Below, piece by piece: positions 1 to 8,667 of a DNA stretch of 64,000 bases. The DNA is taken from positions 49,176 to 113,175 of the forward strand of contig MDJM01000027.1 in the NCBI GenBank assembly GCA_001994995.1, given 5' to 3'. Source of the DNA: Candidatus Parepulonipiscium sp. PG-Nuni2H_MBin01. GTDB lineage: Bacteria > Bacillota > Clostridia > Lachnospirales > Cellulosilyticaceae. Every line of letters begins with the position of its first letter. Position 1 is the stretch's first letter. A program made the position numbers and the translations under genes. The notes beneath the pieces were generated by a model. It saw only the letters and a list, made by a program, of their open reading frames with translations. It was not told where the DNA came from and did not search any database.

Positions 1-1
1 G

Positions 2-88
2 CTTATGATACTCCCTAATTTAACGTTTGAAGAAGATTTACAATTACAAAAAGCCGTTGAAGTTTTGATTGAAGAAATTGGGTTATAA
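2..88 (+). CDS. C-terminal tail of a truncated upstream gene
   Basis: An open frame enters from the left edge and codes for 28 residues ending in EVLIEEIGL before a TAA stop. The tail, with its QLQKAVEVL segment, resembles the end of S41-family C-terminal processing peptidases, which often finish with a similar helix. The fragment is too short to prove this. The next gene starts 49 bases downstream with its own ribosome-binding site, so the two may form an operon. The missing upstream sequence would decide the family. Confidence 0.45.
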   Translation, partial: LMILPNLTFEEDLQLQKAVEVLIEEIGL

Positions 89-137
89 TCTAAGGGATTG
101 CTTGCAATCCCTTATTTGTTCTGATAGGAGGGATTTT

Positions 138-941
138 ATGTTTAAAGAATTAATAACGACCATTTTTAATAACGTTTACTATGTAGTTTTTGATTCTGTA
201 TTTTTAATTATAGCTATACTCGTTGTATTTATGTACAGAAAAGAAAATCCTAAGTGGGAGCTGACGGGAATTAAAGATGTTTTACGTGGTACAACTTTAG
301 GGATTATTTTAAGCACTATCATGTCTATGTGTGGGATAAGCATACAATTAACGTTTGGAATGATGTTTCTTATTCCGCTTACTGTATTGCTAACAAGCTT
401 TAATCCAAAATGGGGTTGTTATGCTTACGTTATACCTTTTACATATGCTGTTACAGCAATAGTAGAAATTTGCGGCTATAACTTGCCTTGGCTCTATTTG
501 CCATATAAAGAGTTTATATTCCTAGTCGGTTTTTTACATTTAATAGAAGGTATATTGGTTATGCTATACGGTAGCGAAAACACTTTTGAAGTGCCTGTTT
601 ATGATGGGCGAACGATTATAACAGGGCATTCTATGAAGAAGTTTTGGCCTGTGCCGCTTGTTATATTTACAAATGGTATGACTATAATTCCGCTGTATGC
701 TATTTTGGGCTATATTGATATTGCAAAAAACTATTCGCCACAAGTTAAATCTGCTAAGATGGGCGCTATAATTTTGATATATGGAATATTTATATTAATA
801 TTAGCTACATTAGTAAACGTAGGTATTTTAACAATAGGACTAGCTTTAATAATAATGCCTATTGGTCATGAGCTAATGTTTTTAATAAACTATATGCCAG
901 CGACGCAAATGAGTAGGCGTAATCCAAGTTGGAGAAACTAG
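138..941 (+). CDS. polytopic membrane protein of unknown function
   Basis: 267 residues. I chose the ATG at 138 because a strong AGGAGGG sits at 127-133. A longer frame from 69 would add 23 residues without a ribosome-binding site and would overlap the preceding gene. Hydrophobic stretches suggest about seven or eight membrane helices: roughly residues 15-35, 50-70, 75-90, 95-115, 125-145, 170-190, 205-230 and 235-260. The layout resembles the N-terminal membrane part of clostridial PDZ-type (MinJ-like) proteins, but no PDZ domain follows. It may be cotranscribed with the truncated gene at the left edge and ends at a strong terminator. No catalytic motif is visible, so I leave the function open. 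Confidence 0.75.
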   Translation: MFKELITTIFNNVYYVVFDSVFLIIAILVVFMYRKENPKWELTGIKDVLRGTTLGIILSTIMSMCGISIQLTFGMMFLIPLTVLLTSFNPKWGCYAYVIPFTYAVTAIVEICGYNLPWLYLPYKEFIFLVGFLHLIEGILVMLYGSENTFEVPVYDGRTIITGHSMKKFWPVPLVIFTNGMTIIPLYAILGYIDIAKNYSPQVKSAKMGAIILIYGIFILILATLVNVGILTIGLALIIMPIGHELMFLINYMPATQMSRRNPSWRN

Positions 942-969
942 GGAGTGTTAATTTAGCACTCCTTTTTTT
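942..969 (+). terminator. rho-independent terminator
   Basis: Stem GGAGTG (942-947) pairs with CACTCC (957-962), followed directly by seven T. It closes the membrane-protein gene. Confidence 0.85.
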
Positions 970-1378
970 ATGTAGTTAAAATAAAGCAAAAAAAAATACA
1001 AGTTAGTAAAACTAAAGTATTAAAAACTGCAGTCAAAAAATCTAGGGGGATAGGTTTATTAACATTTTAATATTTAGGTTATATGTTACCAACTTGTGTA
1101 GTAGCTAGAGTATAGCCAAAAAAAATCCGCTTTATACATATTAAAATTATTTTTTTAAAAAAAGACTTTCTAGCTTAAGTAACTAGAGTATTACCATGAT
1201 TAGTAAATCTTATACATATTATGCTAAAAATTTTATTTATTTTTTTTGTTACTTAACCACTACAATGGTTAAGCTAAGTATATAGATATAAATTTAGTGG
1301 GATAGCGATAATTATGCCTTTAAAATAATGGCAAAATAAGGTATTATCAACAAGATAAGTAAATTAGGAGGACTAGTT
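970..1378. other. 409-base non-coding gap
   Basis: Very AT-rich with no credible ORF. It contains an imperfect direct repeat (1101-1249) and an 8-bp inverted repeat, CTTAACCA/TGGTTAAG, at 1252-1273. The last 18 bases hold the ribosome-binding site of the PepSY gene. No promoter with convincing spacing stands out. Confidence 0.6.
1101..1249. repeat. two imperfect ~60-bp direct repeats
   Basis: Unit 1 begins at 1101 with GTAGCTAGAGTATAGCCA. Unit 2 begins at 1179 with GTAACTAGAGTATTACCA. Both continue through a shared CTT(T)ATACATATTA block into a T-rich end. The spacing is 78 bases. The repeats lie in the gap upstream of the PepSY gene and may be regulatory or a decayed duplication. Confidence 0.5.
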
Positions 1379-1813
1379 ATGAAAAAGTTAAGTTTAATAG
1401 CAATTGGATTAACATGGGCTATGACTAGCACAGTATATGCGCAAAACCCAGAAGACATCAACTATATCACACGAGAAGAAGCGAGAGCTATTGCGTATTC
1501 TCATGCTGGGGTTGAACCAACTGAAGTGGATTACAATTATGTAAATTTAGATTGGGATGATTTTGACCTTGAGTATGAGGTGGAGTTTTGGGTTGGAGAC
1601 ATGGAGTATGACTATGAGATTAATGCTGCAACAGGTATGATTGTAGATTATGATTATGATGTGGAGCATGACTGGTATAAATGGATTTATCCTTTTATAT
1701 CATCAGAAGAGAGTGTAACTATTCCGACTTCACACATTCCTGATTCGGTAGAGTCAGCGTTAGCAATTCCAGCTATGTCTATGTCTGCCTCAGCTGCTAG
1801 ATGTGAAAATTAG
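1379..1813 (+). CDS. secreted PepSY-domain protein
   Basis: 144 residues behind AGGAGG at 1366-1371. Residues 1-21 form a signal peptide (a KK start, a hydrophobic core, then VYA-Q). Residues 30-95 match the PepSY pattern: TREEARAIAYSHAG, then an acidic strand with YEVEFWVG, then YDYEINAATGMIVDYD. PepSY domains are known in extracytoplasmic proteins, where several act as protease inhibitors or propeptides. Here the domain stands alone, so the partner is unknown. The C-terminal 45 residues are low in identifiable structure and end with a small-residue-rich tail. The gene appears to be a single transcription unit, with a long AT-rich gap upstream and a terminator directly downstream. Confidence 0.85.
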   Translation: MKKLSLIAIGLTWAMTSTVYAQNPEDINYITREEARAIAYSHAGVEPTEVDYNYVNLDWDDFDLEYEVEFWVGDMEYDYEINAATGMIVDYDYDVEHDWYKWIYPFISSEESVTIPTSHIPDSVESALAIPAMSMSASAARCEN

Positions 1814-1821
1814 GTTAGTGG

Positions 1822-1850
1822 AAAGGGCATATTTTTATATGTCCTTTTTT
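1822..1850 (+). terminator. rho-independent terminator
   Basis: AAGGGCATAT pairs with ATATGTCCTT around a TTTT loop and is followed by a T run. It ends the PepSY gene. Confidence 0.85.
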
Positions 1851-1856
1851 CATGGC

Positions 1857-1885
1857 TTGACATTGAGTGAACAAAAATGTATACT
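1857..1885 (+). promoter_or_regulatory. sigma-A promoter of tRNA-Leu
   Basis: TTGACA at 1857-1862 and TATACT at 1880-1885 are separated by 17 bases. The predicted start lies about 15-20 bases before the tRNA. The flavodoxin gene may be read from the same promoter. Confidence 0.85.
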
Positions 1886-1908
1886 ACTAATATATTTTTA
1901 ATGTATTT

Positions 1909-1991
1909 GCGACTGTGGCGGAATTGGCATACGCGCTAGACTAAGGATCTAGTGGTCCTAGACCTTGGGGGTTCGAGTCCCCCCAGTCGCA
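1909..1991 (+). tRNA. tRNA-Leu (anticodon AAG)
   Basis: The acceptor stem GCGACTG (1909-1915) pairs with CAGTCGC (1984-1990), with discriminator A at 1991. The anticodon stem CTAGA/TCTAG encloses the loop CTAAGGA, giving anticodon AAG at 1943-1945, which reads CUN leucine codons. The long variable arm expected of a class II tRNA is present, as is a GGGGG/CCCCC T-stem around TTCGAGT. The 3' CCA is not encoded, so it must be added after transcription. Confidence 0.95.
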
Positions 1992-2013
1992 TATAAAAAG
2001 TGAGGTAAGTTTT

Positions 2014-2487
2014 ATGAGTAAATCTGTTGTATATGTAAGTGGTACGGGGAATACGGAGTTGTTAGCAAAAACTATTGCACACGAACTTGGCGAGGATGTA
2101 TATTGCGGTAAGCCTTCTGAAGAAGCTTTAGAAGCTGATACGATTTTCGTAGGCTTTTGGGCGCAAGCATTTTCGTGTCCACCTGTTATTAAAGATGTAT
2201 TAGAAAAGCTAAAGAATAAAAAAGTATTTATTTTTGCTACAGCGGGTTATGGTAGTACGCCTGAATTTTTTAATCCTATTATGGACTCGGCTGTTGCACA
2301 TTTAGATAGTAGTAATACTGTTATTGGCACTTATATATGCCAAGGTAAAGTTTCTGAGAAAAAACAAGAAGCTATTAAGCAGATGGATGCTACTAAATAT
2401 GAGAACATGAAAGCGGAATTAGATAATTCACTATCCCATCCGGATGCAGATGACTTAGATAAGTTACGCAAGGCTATAGTTCTTTAG
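2014..2487 (+). CDS. flavodoxin family protein
   Basis: 157 residues, close to the usual length of a short-chain flavodoxin. The start is preceded by GTGAGG. The N-terminal strand and phosphate loop for FMN are visible at residues 4-16 (VVYVSGTGNTELL), followed by FVGFWAQAF near residue 46 and the FATAGYGSTPEFF segment near 74, which matches the region contacting the isoalloxazine ring. Flavodoxins carry single electrons in the cytoplasm. The redox partner cannot be deduced from the neighbours. The gene lies 23 bases after tRNA-Leu with no separate promoter seen, and it ends at a bidirectional hairpin facing the polysaccharide gene. Confidence 0.85.
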   Translation: MSKSVVYVSGTGNTELLAKTIAHELGEDVYCGKPSEEALEADTIFVGFWAQAFSCPPVIKDVLEKLKNKKVFIFATAGYGSTPEFFNPIMDSAVAHLDSSNTVIGTYICQGKVSEKKQEAIKQMDATKYENMKAELDNSLSHPDADDLDKLRKAIVL

Positions 2488-2491
2488 GTTG

Positions 2492-2531
2492 AAAAAAAAG
2501 CTTCATGCTACTACGCATGAAGCTTTTTTTT
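2492..2531. terminator. bidirectional terminator
   Basis: A perfect stem AAGCTTCATGC / GCATGAAGCTT has a TACTAC loop and is flanked by an A run and a T run. It can serve the convergent flavodoxin and O-antigen-ligase-like genes. Confidence 0.9.
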
Positions 2532-4365
2532 AGTTATTTGTAATACGCTCTTGTCCTATAATATAATTAATGGCTATACCAAAACCAAGAATAACCCAGA
2601 AGATAGGAGAAACTGAAACTACAGAATCGTTAAATATCCCTGCTCCTAAAAACCCTACTACAGCCATAAGACATGCGCTACCTAATATTGCCCCGTAGCT
2701 AAAATCATCTTTAAATGCGTAAAGCCTAATGCTATTAACAATATAAAAACCAACTACAACTAAAAATGCAATTAGTGCTATACCACTTTGGTTAATTGCA
2801 ATTTGTAGATATAAGTTATGAGGTTTATCCACTAACATATCTGGAGTTCCATATGCATACCATTTTGCAAGTCTATCGCCTTGAGGAAACTTAAGTACAT
2901 AAGTATCTGGGCCATTACCTATAAAAATAGTGTCAAGCATCATTGGAAAACTTCTAGACCAGATGTATCCACGAGATGAACCAAGCTGTTCCTTGCCTTC
3001 AAATCCTATATAGTCTGCATCTTCAACAAGCATAGGTAATCCAGTTGTACCGTTTACAAAATACATGCCATTAGTTGCATTAGACTCTACTATACAAGCA
3101 TTTTCATCGTCAATATTAACGATAAGCCCTACGACATCGCTTGAAATATCTACTGTTTCCAGTTTTACATTTTCAAAACGAGCATCAGAACTTATAAGTA
3201 CGCCGCCCTGAGCCACGAAAGGTATTACAGAACCATCTTCAATGGTCACAACAGGTTGTCGGTTTTCTATAGTAATACTTAAAGTATGTTGCTGCATTTC
3301 TAATACAAGTTTTTTACTATCGTCTGCTAAGTACATCTCTCTAACCGGAATTAAATCTTTGTAATTAATATTAGACTCAGATGATACTAGAATGGCAAAC
3401 ATATCTTGTACTAGCGCGGGAATTCTGCTAAATAGCATATCATTGCTAATAAAGTTTAAAATAATAAGACCTATAATACCAATTATAAAAACTGGTATAG
3501 TAACTTTCCATAGTTTTAACAATTGTTTTGAAAAAACGATAAGGAAAACAATAGCGGCACAAGCTGCTCCAATTAGTCCAGAACGGGCTGTGCTACCAAT
3601 AAGTAACCACACTGCAATTAAACAAATGACTCCATAAATAACTTTTTCACGCAATGTTTCGCTAAATAAACATAGTGTAAGAAAAAATGGAACAGTAATG
3701 GCGGCAAAAGACCCTACATAATTATAATGATATAACGTCCCATATATATTACCTTTTTCGTATAAAGGTTGGATTTGTGCTTTTAAATATTCATATTGTG
3801 ATGGAATTATTAGATTTTTGCCCCATTGTGTATTTAGCAGAAAATCGTTACCTGTAAATTGTGATACACCTAAGATTCCAATTACAACTACTAAAAACGC
3901 TAATGGCCATATTAAAAACTTAAAGTCGTCTTTTCCTTTAACTATATAAAAAGTATATAAAAATAAAATTATATAAGAAGTAATAACCACAAACCCCTCA
4001 GCTCTATCAGGCACGCCCCATAAGGCAACCCCAGTAGTGTCAGATAAAATTGTAGATAGCGCTGTCATAGCCCAATAGATAGCAATTCCAATTACGCTAA
4101 TTCGGGTCCAAAAGTCTATTTTAAGGCTATTTTTATCAAAAATCATTAGTAGCCCAATTATAGAGGCAACAGCCATGGAAATAATAAAAATTGCCTTATA
4201 CTGAGAAAAGAAGTCTGACATTGGCCCTTGCCCAAAAGCTTCATACAAAGCGGGGTCCACTTCTACTAGGGACAGCCTAGTTACAAGAGGAATTACACCA
4301 ATTACTATAATTATAGGAACAAACTGCAACCACTTAAAATTAAAGTTATATCCTTCAGAATCCAT
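2530..4365 (-). CDS. O-antigen ligase / polymerase-like membrane protein
   Basis: 611 residues with many membrane helices. The ribosome-binding site AAGGAGGT lies six bases before ATG. The C-terminal third has the Wzy_C/WaaL signature layout: a Trp/Arg segment (SRGYIWSRSFPMML), then GNGPDTYVLKFPQGD, then DKPHNLYLQIAINQSG leading into more helices. This family polymerises or ligates lipid-linked glycans on the outer face of the membrane. The insertion at about residues 325-470 is unusual: it is hydrophilic and strand-rich and should be extracytoplasmic. The gene follows the GT2 gene by 18 bases, so they form an operon for a surface polysaccharide or glycan. Whether it acts as polymerase or ligase cannot be decided from sequence. 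Confidence 0.8.
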   Translation of the reverse strand: MDSEGYNFNFKWLQFVPIIIVIGVIPLVTRLSLVEVDPALYEAFGQGPMSDFFSQYKAIFIISMAVASIIGLLMIFDKNSLKIDFWTRISVIGIAIYWAMTALSTILSDTTGVALWGVPDRAEGFVVITSYIILFLYTFYIVKGKDDFKFLIWPLAFLVVVIGILGVSQFTGNDFLLNTQWGKNLIIPSQYEYLKAQIQPLYEKGNIYGTLYHYNYVGSFAAITVPFFLTLCLFSETLREKVIYGVICLIAVWLLIGSTARSGLIGAACAAIVFLIVFSKQLLKLWKVTIPVFIIGIIGLIILNFISNDMLFSRIPALVQDMFAILVSSESNINYKDLIPVREMYLADDSKKLVLEMQQHTLSITIENRQPVVTIEDGSVIPFVAQGGVLISSDARFENVKLETVDISSDVVGLIVNIDDENACIVESNATNGMYFVNGTTGLPMLVEDADYIGFEGKEQLGSSRGYIWSRSFPMMLDTIFIGNGPDTYVLKFPQGDRLAKWYAYGTPDMLVDKPHNLYLQIAINQSGIALIAFLVVVGFYIVNSIRLYAFKDDFSYGAILGSACLMAVVGFLGAGIFNDSVVSVSPIFWVILGFGIAINYIIGQERITNN

Positions 4366-4383
4366 ATTTACCTCCTTACAATC

Positions 4384-5316
4384 TTACCTTTTTAATATTT
4401 TACGGTTTTTAACATCAATCTTTAACATTTTTACCAAATTGACAGTTAGGCTCATTAAATATTTAATAACTATTCCTGAAAACACAGCGATACTAATCAA
4501 AATAGGATATTGTTTTAAATAATGCTTTTTATAAAACAACCACATAGTAGAATGCATGTTGTATATTACACGCGCTTTTATTGCCTTAGAAGAGCTAGAA
4601 CTACCGCCTTTAAAGTGCGTTATCTTAACACGCGGATAATAAATGATTTTAAAACCAGCTTGTTTAATACGATAACACCAATCGATATCCTCGCCATACA
4701 TAAAGTAGTCTTCATCAAGTGCGCCAACTGTTTTTATGACCTCACGAGGAACTAGCATAAACGCACCAGTAAGACAATCCACTTCGCCAACCTCATCTTC
4801 ATCGCGATACGCTGCGCAGTATGCTCCGTACTTCTTAGGATTAATCTTATGCATGCCTAACATATAATACAATGAGGCCAGTGGAGTCGGAAACCCCCTT
4901 TTACATGCGTGGTCAAGCTTGCCATTTGGCAAAACAACCTTACAACCTAAGGCACCAATAGGCACACCTTTCTTTTGTTTATATTTCTCCATAACATTAA
5001 CACAAGCAGACAGTACATTCGGCTCTAGAGTAGTATCTGAATTTAGTAACAAAATATACTTACCAGACGACTTTCTTATCCCTAGATTATTCCCTTTAGC
5101 AAAACCCTCATTAACTTGATTGAGGATAAACTTAATTAATCCGCTATCGATTTGCTGACTAAATTCAAACCTTAATACATCTGCACTTCCATCGCCAGAA
5201 GCGTTATCCACCAAAATAATCTCGTACTTAAAATTCACCTTTTGCTTTAGTATAGAACGAATTGCCTGAGAAGTTAATTCACATGTTCTATAATTGACAA
5301 TTATAATAGATAGCAT
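4384..5316 (-). CDS. GT2 family glycosyltransferase (rhamnosyltransferase-like)
   Basis: 310 residues. The GT-A fold begins with SIIIVNYRTCELTSQAI. Residues near 33-42 (EIILVDNASGDGS) bind the nucleotide sugar, LLLNSDTTL near 90 carries the metal-binding acidic residue, and GEDIDWCYRIKQAGFKI near 210 carries the catalytic ED motif. The GNNLGI segment is typical of the WbbL/rhamnosyltransferase branch. A hydrophobic segment around residues 270-295 probably anchors it to the membrane. It should add one sugar to a lipid-linked acceptor in the cytoplasm, feeding the downstream polymerase/ligase-like protein. The sugar is not deducible. Confidence 0.85.
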   Translation of the reverse strand: MLSIIIVNYRTCELTSQAIRSILKQKVNFKYEIILVDNASGDGSADVLRFEFSQQIDSGLIKFILNQVNEGFAKGNNLGIRKSSGKYILLLNSDTTLEPNVLSACVNVMEKYKQKKGVPIGALGCKVVLPNGKLDHACKRGFPTPLASLYYMLGMHKINPKKYGAYCAAYRDEDEVGEVDCLTGAFMLVPREVIKTVGALDEDYFMYGEDIDWCYRIKQAGFKIIYYPRVKITHFKGGSSSSSKAIKARVIYNMHSTMWLFYKKHYLKQYPILISIAVFSGIVIKYLMSLTVNLVKMLKIDVKNRKILKR

Positions 5317-5348
5317 CCAAAATTCCTTTCTGTAAGTTATTTTCCTTT

Positions 5349-5378
5349 AGTATACAACTAAACTATTATACACTTCAA
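5349..5378 (-). promoter_or_regulatory. promoter of the GT2/ligase-like operon
   Basis: On the minus strand, TTGAAG (5373-5378) and TATACT (5349-5354) are separated by 18 bases. They lie 33 bases upstream of the GT2 start codon. Confidence 0.6.
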
Positions 5379-5393
5379 GCCCTTTGGTGGCTG

Positions 5394-5399
5394 TATAAT
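5394..5399 (+). promoter_or_regulatory. possible -10 box of the sugar transferase gene
   Basis: TATAAT stands 57 bases before the start codon, but no good -35 box is found 16-18 bases upstream. Weak call. Confidence 0.35.
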
Positions 5400-5456
5400 T
5401 TTAGTAGGTGTTTTTTTTCTGTATATGTTTAAACTAAATAAAAAGGAGGATTAGCG

Positions 5457-6905
5457 ATGATACGAGAAAATCAATCTTATTTAAATAACCTACGCGTAGC
5501 ACTGGATATTATAGTAGCTTGGTTATCCTTTGCACTCGCATATTTTATTAGATTTAAACTTATAGGGGGAGTTCTATCTATTTCACTTAGGGAACTGCTG
5601 TTACCAATAGCAATAATTATACCTATAATTTGGATTTTATATTATCTTTTTGACTTATACAGCCCTCTTAGAGTGAAGTCTATACATAAGGAAGTTATGA
5701 GTATAATGAAAGCGAACTTACTCGCATATCTTATCTTCTTTGTGGCTTTGTACCTATTTAATGAGCCTAATTACTCTAGGTGGCTAGTAACTATATTTTT
5801 CATTATAAACACTATGGCAGCTAGTGCTATGCGTGCTGTTATAAAAAACATTTTGCATAAGTATAGAAAGTCTGGCTATAACTTAAAACATTGCATAGTA
5901 ATTGGCACAACGCCAACGGCTAGCGATTTTATTACAAAAATTAAGCATAATGCGTATTGGGGATATAACATTTGCGGAATAGTGGAGGCTACTTACTTTG
6001 AAAAGCCGATAATAACAGCAGCGCTGGCAGGAGAGATTGATTTAAGTACAAAGTATGCAAATGCTTTTGCTGGGTATAGCGTTTTAGGCCATGTATCTAA
6101 CTTAGAAGAGATTTTAAATAACAATGATATTGATATAATTTTTATCGCATTAGAAGGAGAGCATCAAGTTTATTTAAAAAAGATACTTTATGTTTGCGAA
6201 AAGTCAGGCGTTAAAACTAATATAATCCCTTACTACCATAGATATGTTCCAGCCAAGCCGTATATGGATGATTTAGATGGGCTACCAGTTATTGATGTTA
6301 GGCATGTGCCGCTTGATAACATATTTAAATGGTTTGTAAAACGCTTTTTTGATATAGTTCTTTCTATTATAATTATTATTTTAATATCACCCGTTCTTAT
6401 CTTTTCGGCTATAATGATAAAGTTATCTTCAAAAGGCCCTATATTATTTAAACAAGAACGAGTGGGGTTAGATAGAAAACCTTTTCAAATGTATAAGTTT
6501 CGTTCTATGCGTGTGCAAAGCGCAGAAACTGAAAAAAGTCAATGGACTACTAAAAACGACCCGAGGAAGACTGCTTGGGGAAGCTTTATGAGAAAAACTA
6601 GCATTGATGAATTGCCACAATTTTTTAACGTATTAAAAGGTGATATGTCTATAGTGGGGCCAAGGCCGGAGCGACCTTATTTTGTGGATAAGTTTAAAGA
6701 GGAAATTCCGCGTTATATGATTAAACATCAAGTTCGCCCAGGTATTACGGGCTGGGCACAGGTGAATGGTTTGCGCGGTGACACTTCTATTGAGGAGCGT
6801 ATTGCATATGATTTATATTATATTGAAAACTGGGAATTCCTTTTTGATGTAAAAATCATTTTTCTAACGATTTTTAAAGGTTTTATTAATAAAAACGCTT
6901 ATTAG
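5457..6905 (+). CDS. polyprenyl-phosphate sugar-1-phosphate transferase (WbaP/WcaJ type)
   Basis: 482 residues behind AAGGAGGA. The N-terminal half has four or five membrane helices (residues about 12-130), then a Rossmann-like CoA_binding_3 region (about 145-265). The C-terminal half is the bacterial sugar transferase domain. It starts with a membrane-dipping helix (KRFFDIVLSIII near 282), followed by KQERVGLDRKPFQMYKFRSM, then TSIDELPQFFNVLKGDMS, IVGPRPERP and RPGITGWAQVNGLRG, all hallmark motifs of PF02397. The enzyme transfers a sugar-phosphate from a nucleotide sugar to undecaprenyl phosphate, the first membrane step of polysaccharide assembly. It is divergent from the GT2/ligase-like pair, which supports one glycan pathway. 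Confidence 0.92.
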   Translation: MIRENQSYLNNLRVALDIIVAWLSFALAYFIRFKLIGGVLSISLRELLLPIAIIIPIIWILYYLFDLYSPLRVKSIHKEVMSIMKANLLAYLIFFVALYLFNEPNYSRWLVTIFFIINTMAASAMRAVIKNILHKYRKSGYNLKHCIVIGTTPTASDFITKIKHNAYWGYNICGIVEATYFEKPIITAALAGEIDLSTKYANAFAGYSVLGHVSNLEEILNNNDIDIIFIALEGEHQVYLKKILYVCEKSGVKTNIIPYYHRYVPAKPYMDDLDGLPVIDVRHVPLDNIFKWFVKRFFDIVLSIIIIILISPVLIFSAIMIKLSSKGPILFKQERVGLDRKPFQMYKFRSMRVQSAETEKSQWTTKNDPRKTAWGSFMRKTSIDELPQFFNVLKGDMSIVGPRPERPYFVDKFKEEIPRYMIKHQVRPGITGWAQVNGLRGDTSIEERIAYDLYYIENWEFLFDVKIIFLTIFKGFINKNAY

Positions 6906-6912
6906 GCTTTAT

Positions 6913-6948
6913 AAAAAAGGACGCAGGTTAAAGTCAGCGTCCTTTTTT
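6913..6948. terminator. bidirectional terminator
   Basis: AAAAAAGGACGC pairs with GCGTCCTTTTTT around a 12-base loop, between convergent genes. Confidence 0.9.
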
Positions 6949-6963
6949 AGTTCTAAAAATTAA

Positions 6964-8535
6964 TCAACACTCCACATATACAATAGCGCAAGTATGAGCG
7001 TTTTTCTTATCGCTATAATTAATAGCAACAACCACAATACTGCGCTTATACAACTGCAAATACTTAGCAAAATACTCGCGCGCCATAATATGTTTTAAAA
7101 TAGTTTTAGTACTGCTGTTAAGTTTAAGCTCTACAACAATAGGTAAATCACAACTGCTTTTAGGATGAAAACTAAAACCTAAAAATCCGTTAGTACTATG
7201 CTCCTCACGCTTAATTTTATACTTATTTCGAGCACACAAATAAGCTAACGTTAGCATGCAACCGACGTTGTTTTCATCAGCATAATTAAAAATTTCGCTA
7301 CTATAAATATCATGAACAATTTGAGCAACTTTTTTACTATCTTTATTTAACGTCGCTGGCAATATCTCATCAAAATCTTGTTGCTGTCCAAAATAGCGTT
7401 GGGTCAAAGCTAATTCAAATTCAACCATTAATTCATAATTAGGAATTCTAACTTCTTCATTATAATAAGTTAAAAAGCCCCATGTTAGCATTGCGCTATA
7501 AATTTGCTTACGATTTTTTGGTTTACGCGACCCAGCTCTAAATTCTTTAGTAATATTAATCGCAATGCCTTCGCCATTTATCATGGTTATAATATCATTC
7601 ACAATGTCGGGTGTTAAATAATCCACTATATCAGCAGTTCCCCAGTAGCTCTGACATTCGTTATTTCTAACCGCTTCAATTACACTTCGCGGATTAAATA
7701 TTTTAATTCCACTAGCAGTTGTATAGCCATTGTACCAATAGCGCATATCTAGCTTATTATGCGCTTCATCTTCAGAAAATCCATAAAATCTACCACACGC
7801 TTTATCCTTTAAAACAGTACACAGCAGTTCAACTTCATCTTCAGTAAATCCAAAAAAGCTATCGAACACTTTATCTTTTAAAAAAGTAAACTCACTAAAC
7901 ATATTTAAAGCTGAACATGTGGTGGATTGTTTAATCGGCAATATTCCGGTCATATAACATAGCGCTACATAGCTTCTGCCTTTTAATAAGTTAATTAAAA
8001 AATCTAAAAATTTATTGTGATTTTTAATATAGATTGATTTATTGAATATAAAATCCCACTCGTCTAATAAAAATATAAACTTTTCATTTGTTTGCGTATA
8101 TATTGCGCTTAACATATCTGCAACCTCATTGTATTGCGATAAGTTTAGCTTTGGATATGCTTGTTGTAAATCGTTAGATAAAAAGGTAATTATACGATTG
8201 ATATAGCCATCATAAGTATTGTTTTTAGTATCTACGTTGGAAAAATCTATTTTGATGATATTGTATTTGTTTAAATGCGCTTTATAAGATTTCGTTCGGC
8301 TAATTTTTAAGTTGCTAAACAGTCGCTTACTATTATTTTTTTTACCATAATACGCATCTAATAAATATACAATTTGGGATTTGCCAAATCTTCTAGGCCT
8401 TGTAATGCATACAAATTTCCCATCAGTGTTTATTCTTTCGTTAAGTAATTGAATTATCATTGATTTATCTACATATAATTTGCCGGCTACTATATCTTTA
8501 AAATTTTCATATCCATCTTTAGTGTTTAAGTACAT
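6964..8535 (-). CDS. AAA-ATPase-like / PD-(D/E)XK nuclease-like protein
   Basis: 523 residues, with AGGAGGTGA before ATG. The N-terminal part (about 1-330) matches the AAA-ATPase_like family: YENFKDIV.., VDKSMIIQLL, a Walker-A-like TRPRRFGKSQ, and a Walker B FIFLLDEWDFIF near residue 150. The C-terminal part ends in a PD-(D/E)XK-like core with IVVELKLN near residue 465. Such two-domain proteins are common and often multicopy in Clostridia and Bacteroidetes. Their role is not established, though links to defence or DNA metabolism have been suggested. The gene stands alone between a terminator and a divergent parvulin gene, and no partner is encoded next to it. Confidence 0.8.
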   Translation of the reverse strand: MYLNTKDGYENFKDIVAGKLYVDKSMIIQLLNERINTDGKFVCITRPRRFGKSQIVYLLDAYYGKKNNSKRLFSNLKISRTKSYKAHLNKYNIIKIDFSNVDTKNNTYDGYINRIITFLSNDLQQAYPKLNLSQYNEVADMLSAIYTQTNEKFIFLLDEWDFIFNKSIYIKNHNKFLDFLINLLKGRSYVALCYMTGILPIKQSTTCSALNMFSEFTFLKDKVFDSFFGFTEDEVELLCTVLKDKACGRFYGFSEDEAHNKLDMRYWYNGYTTASGIKIFNPRSVIEAVRNNECQSYWGTADIVDYLTPDIVNDIITMINGEGIAINITKEFRAGSRKPKNRKQIYSAMLTWGFLTYYNEEVRIPNYELMVEFELALTQRYFGQQQDFDEILPATLNKDSKKVAQIVHDIYSSEIFNYADENNVGCMLTLAYLCARNKYKIKREEHSTNGFLGFSFHPKSSCDLPIVVELKLNSSTKTILKHIMAREYFAKYLQLYKRSIVVVAINYSDKKNAHTCAIVYVEC

Positions 8536-8604
8536 CTTGTCACCTCCTATTACTTGATTTTAATAAATAAATTTTAACACACTAATAAACATTGTAAAGT
8601 CCCG

Positions 8605-8633
8605 TTTACAAACTAATAGAATGGTGTTAAACT
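8605..8633 (+). promoter_or_regulatory. possible promoter of the parvulin gene
   Basis: TTTACA (8605-8610) and TAAACT (8628-8633) are 17 bases apart, 34 bases before the start codon. The -10 box is imperfect. Confidence 0.35.
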
Positions 8634-8667
8634 TTATAGGTACAATATAAAAAAAGGAGAAATAAAT

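Noticed and set aside
69..137. Longer N-terminus for the first membrane protein
   Set aside because: It would overlap the upstream gene and lacks a ribosome-binding site, whereas AGGAGGG serves the ATG at 138.
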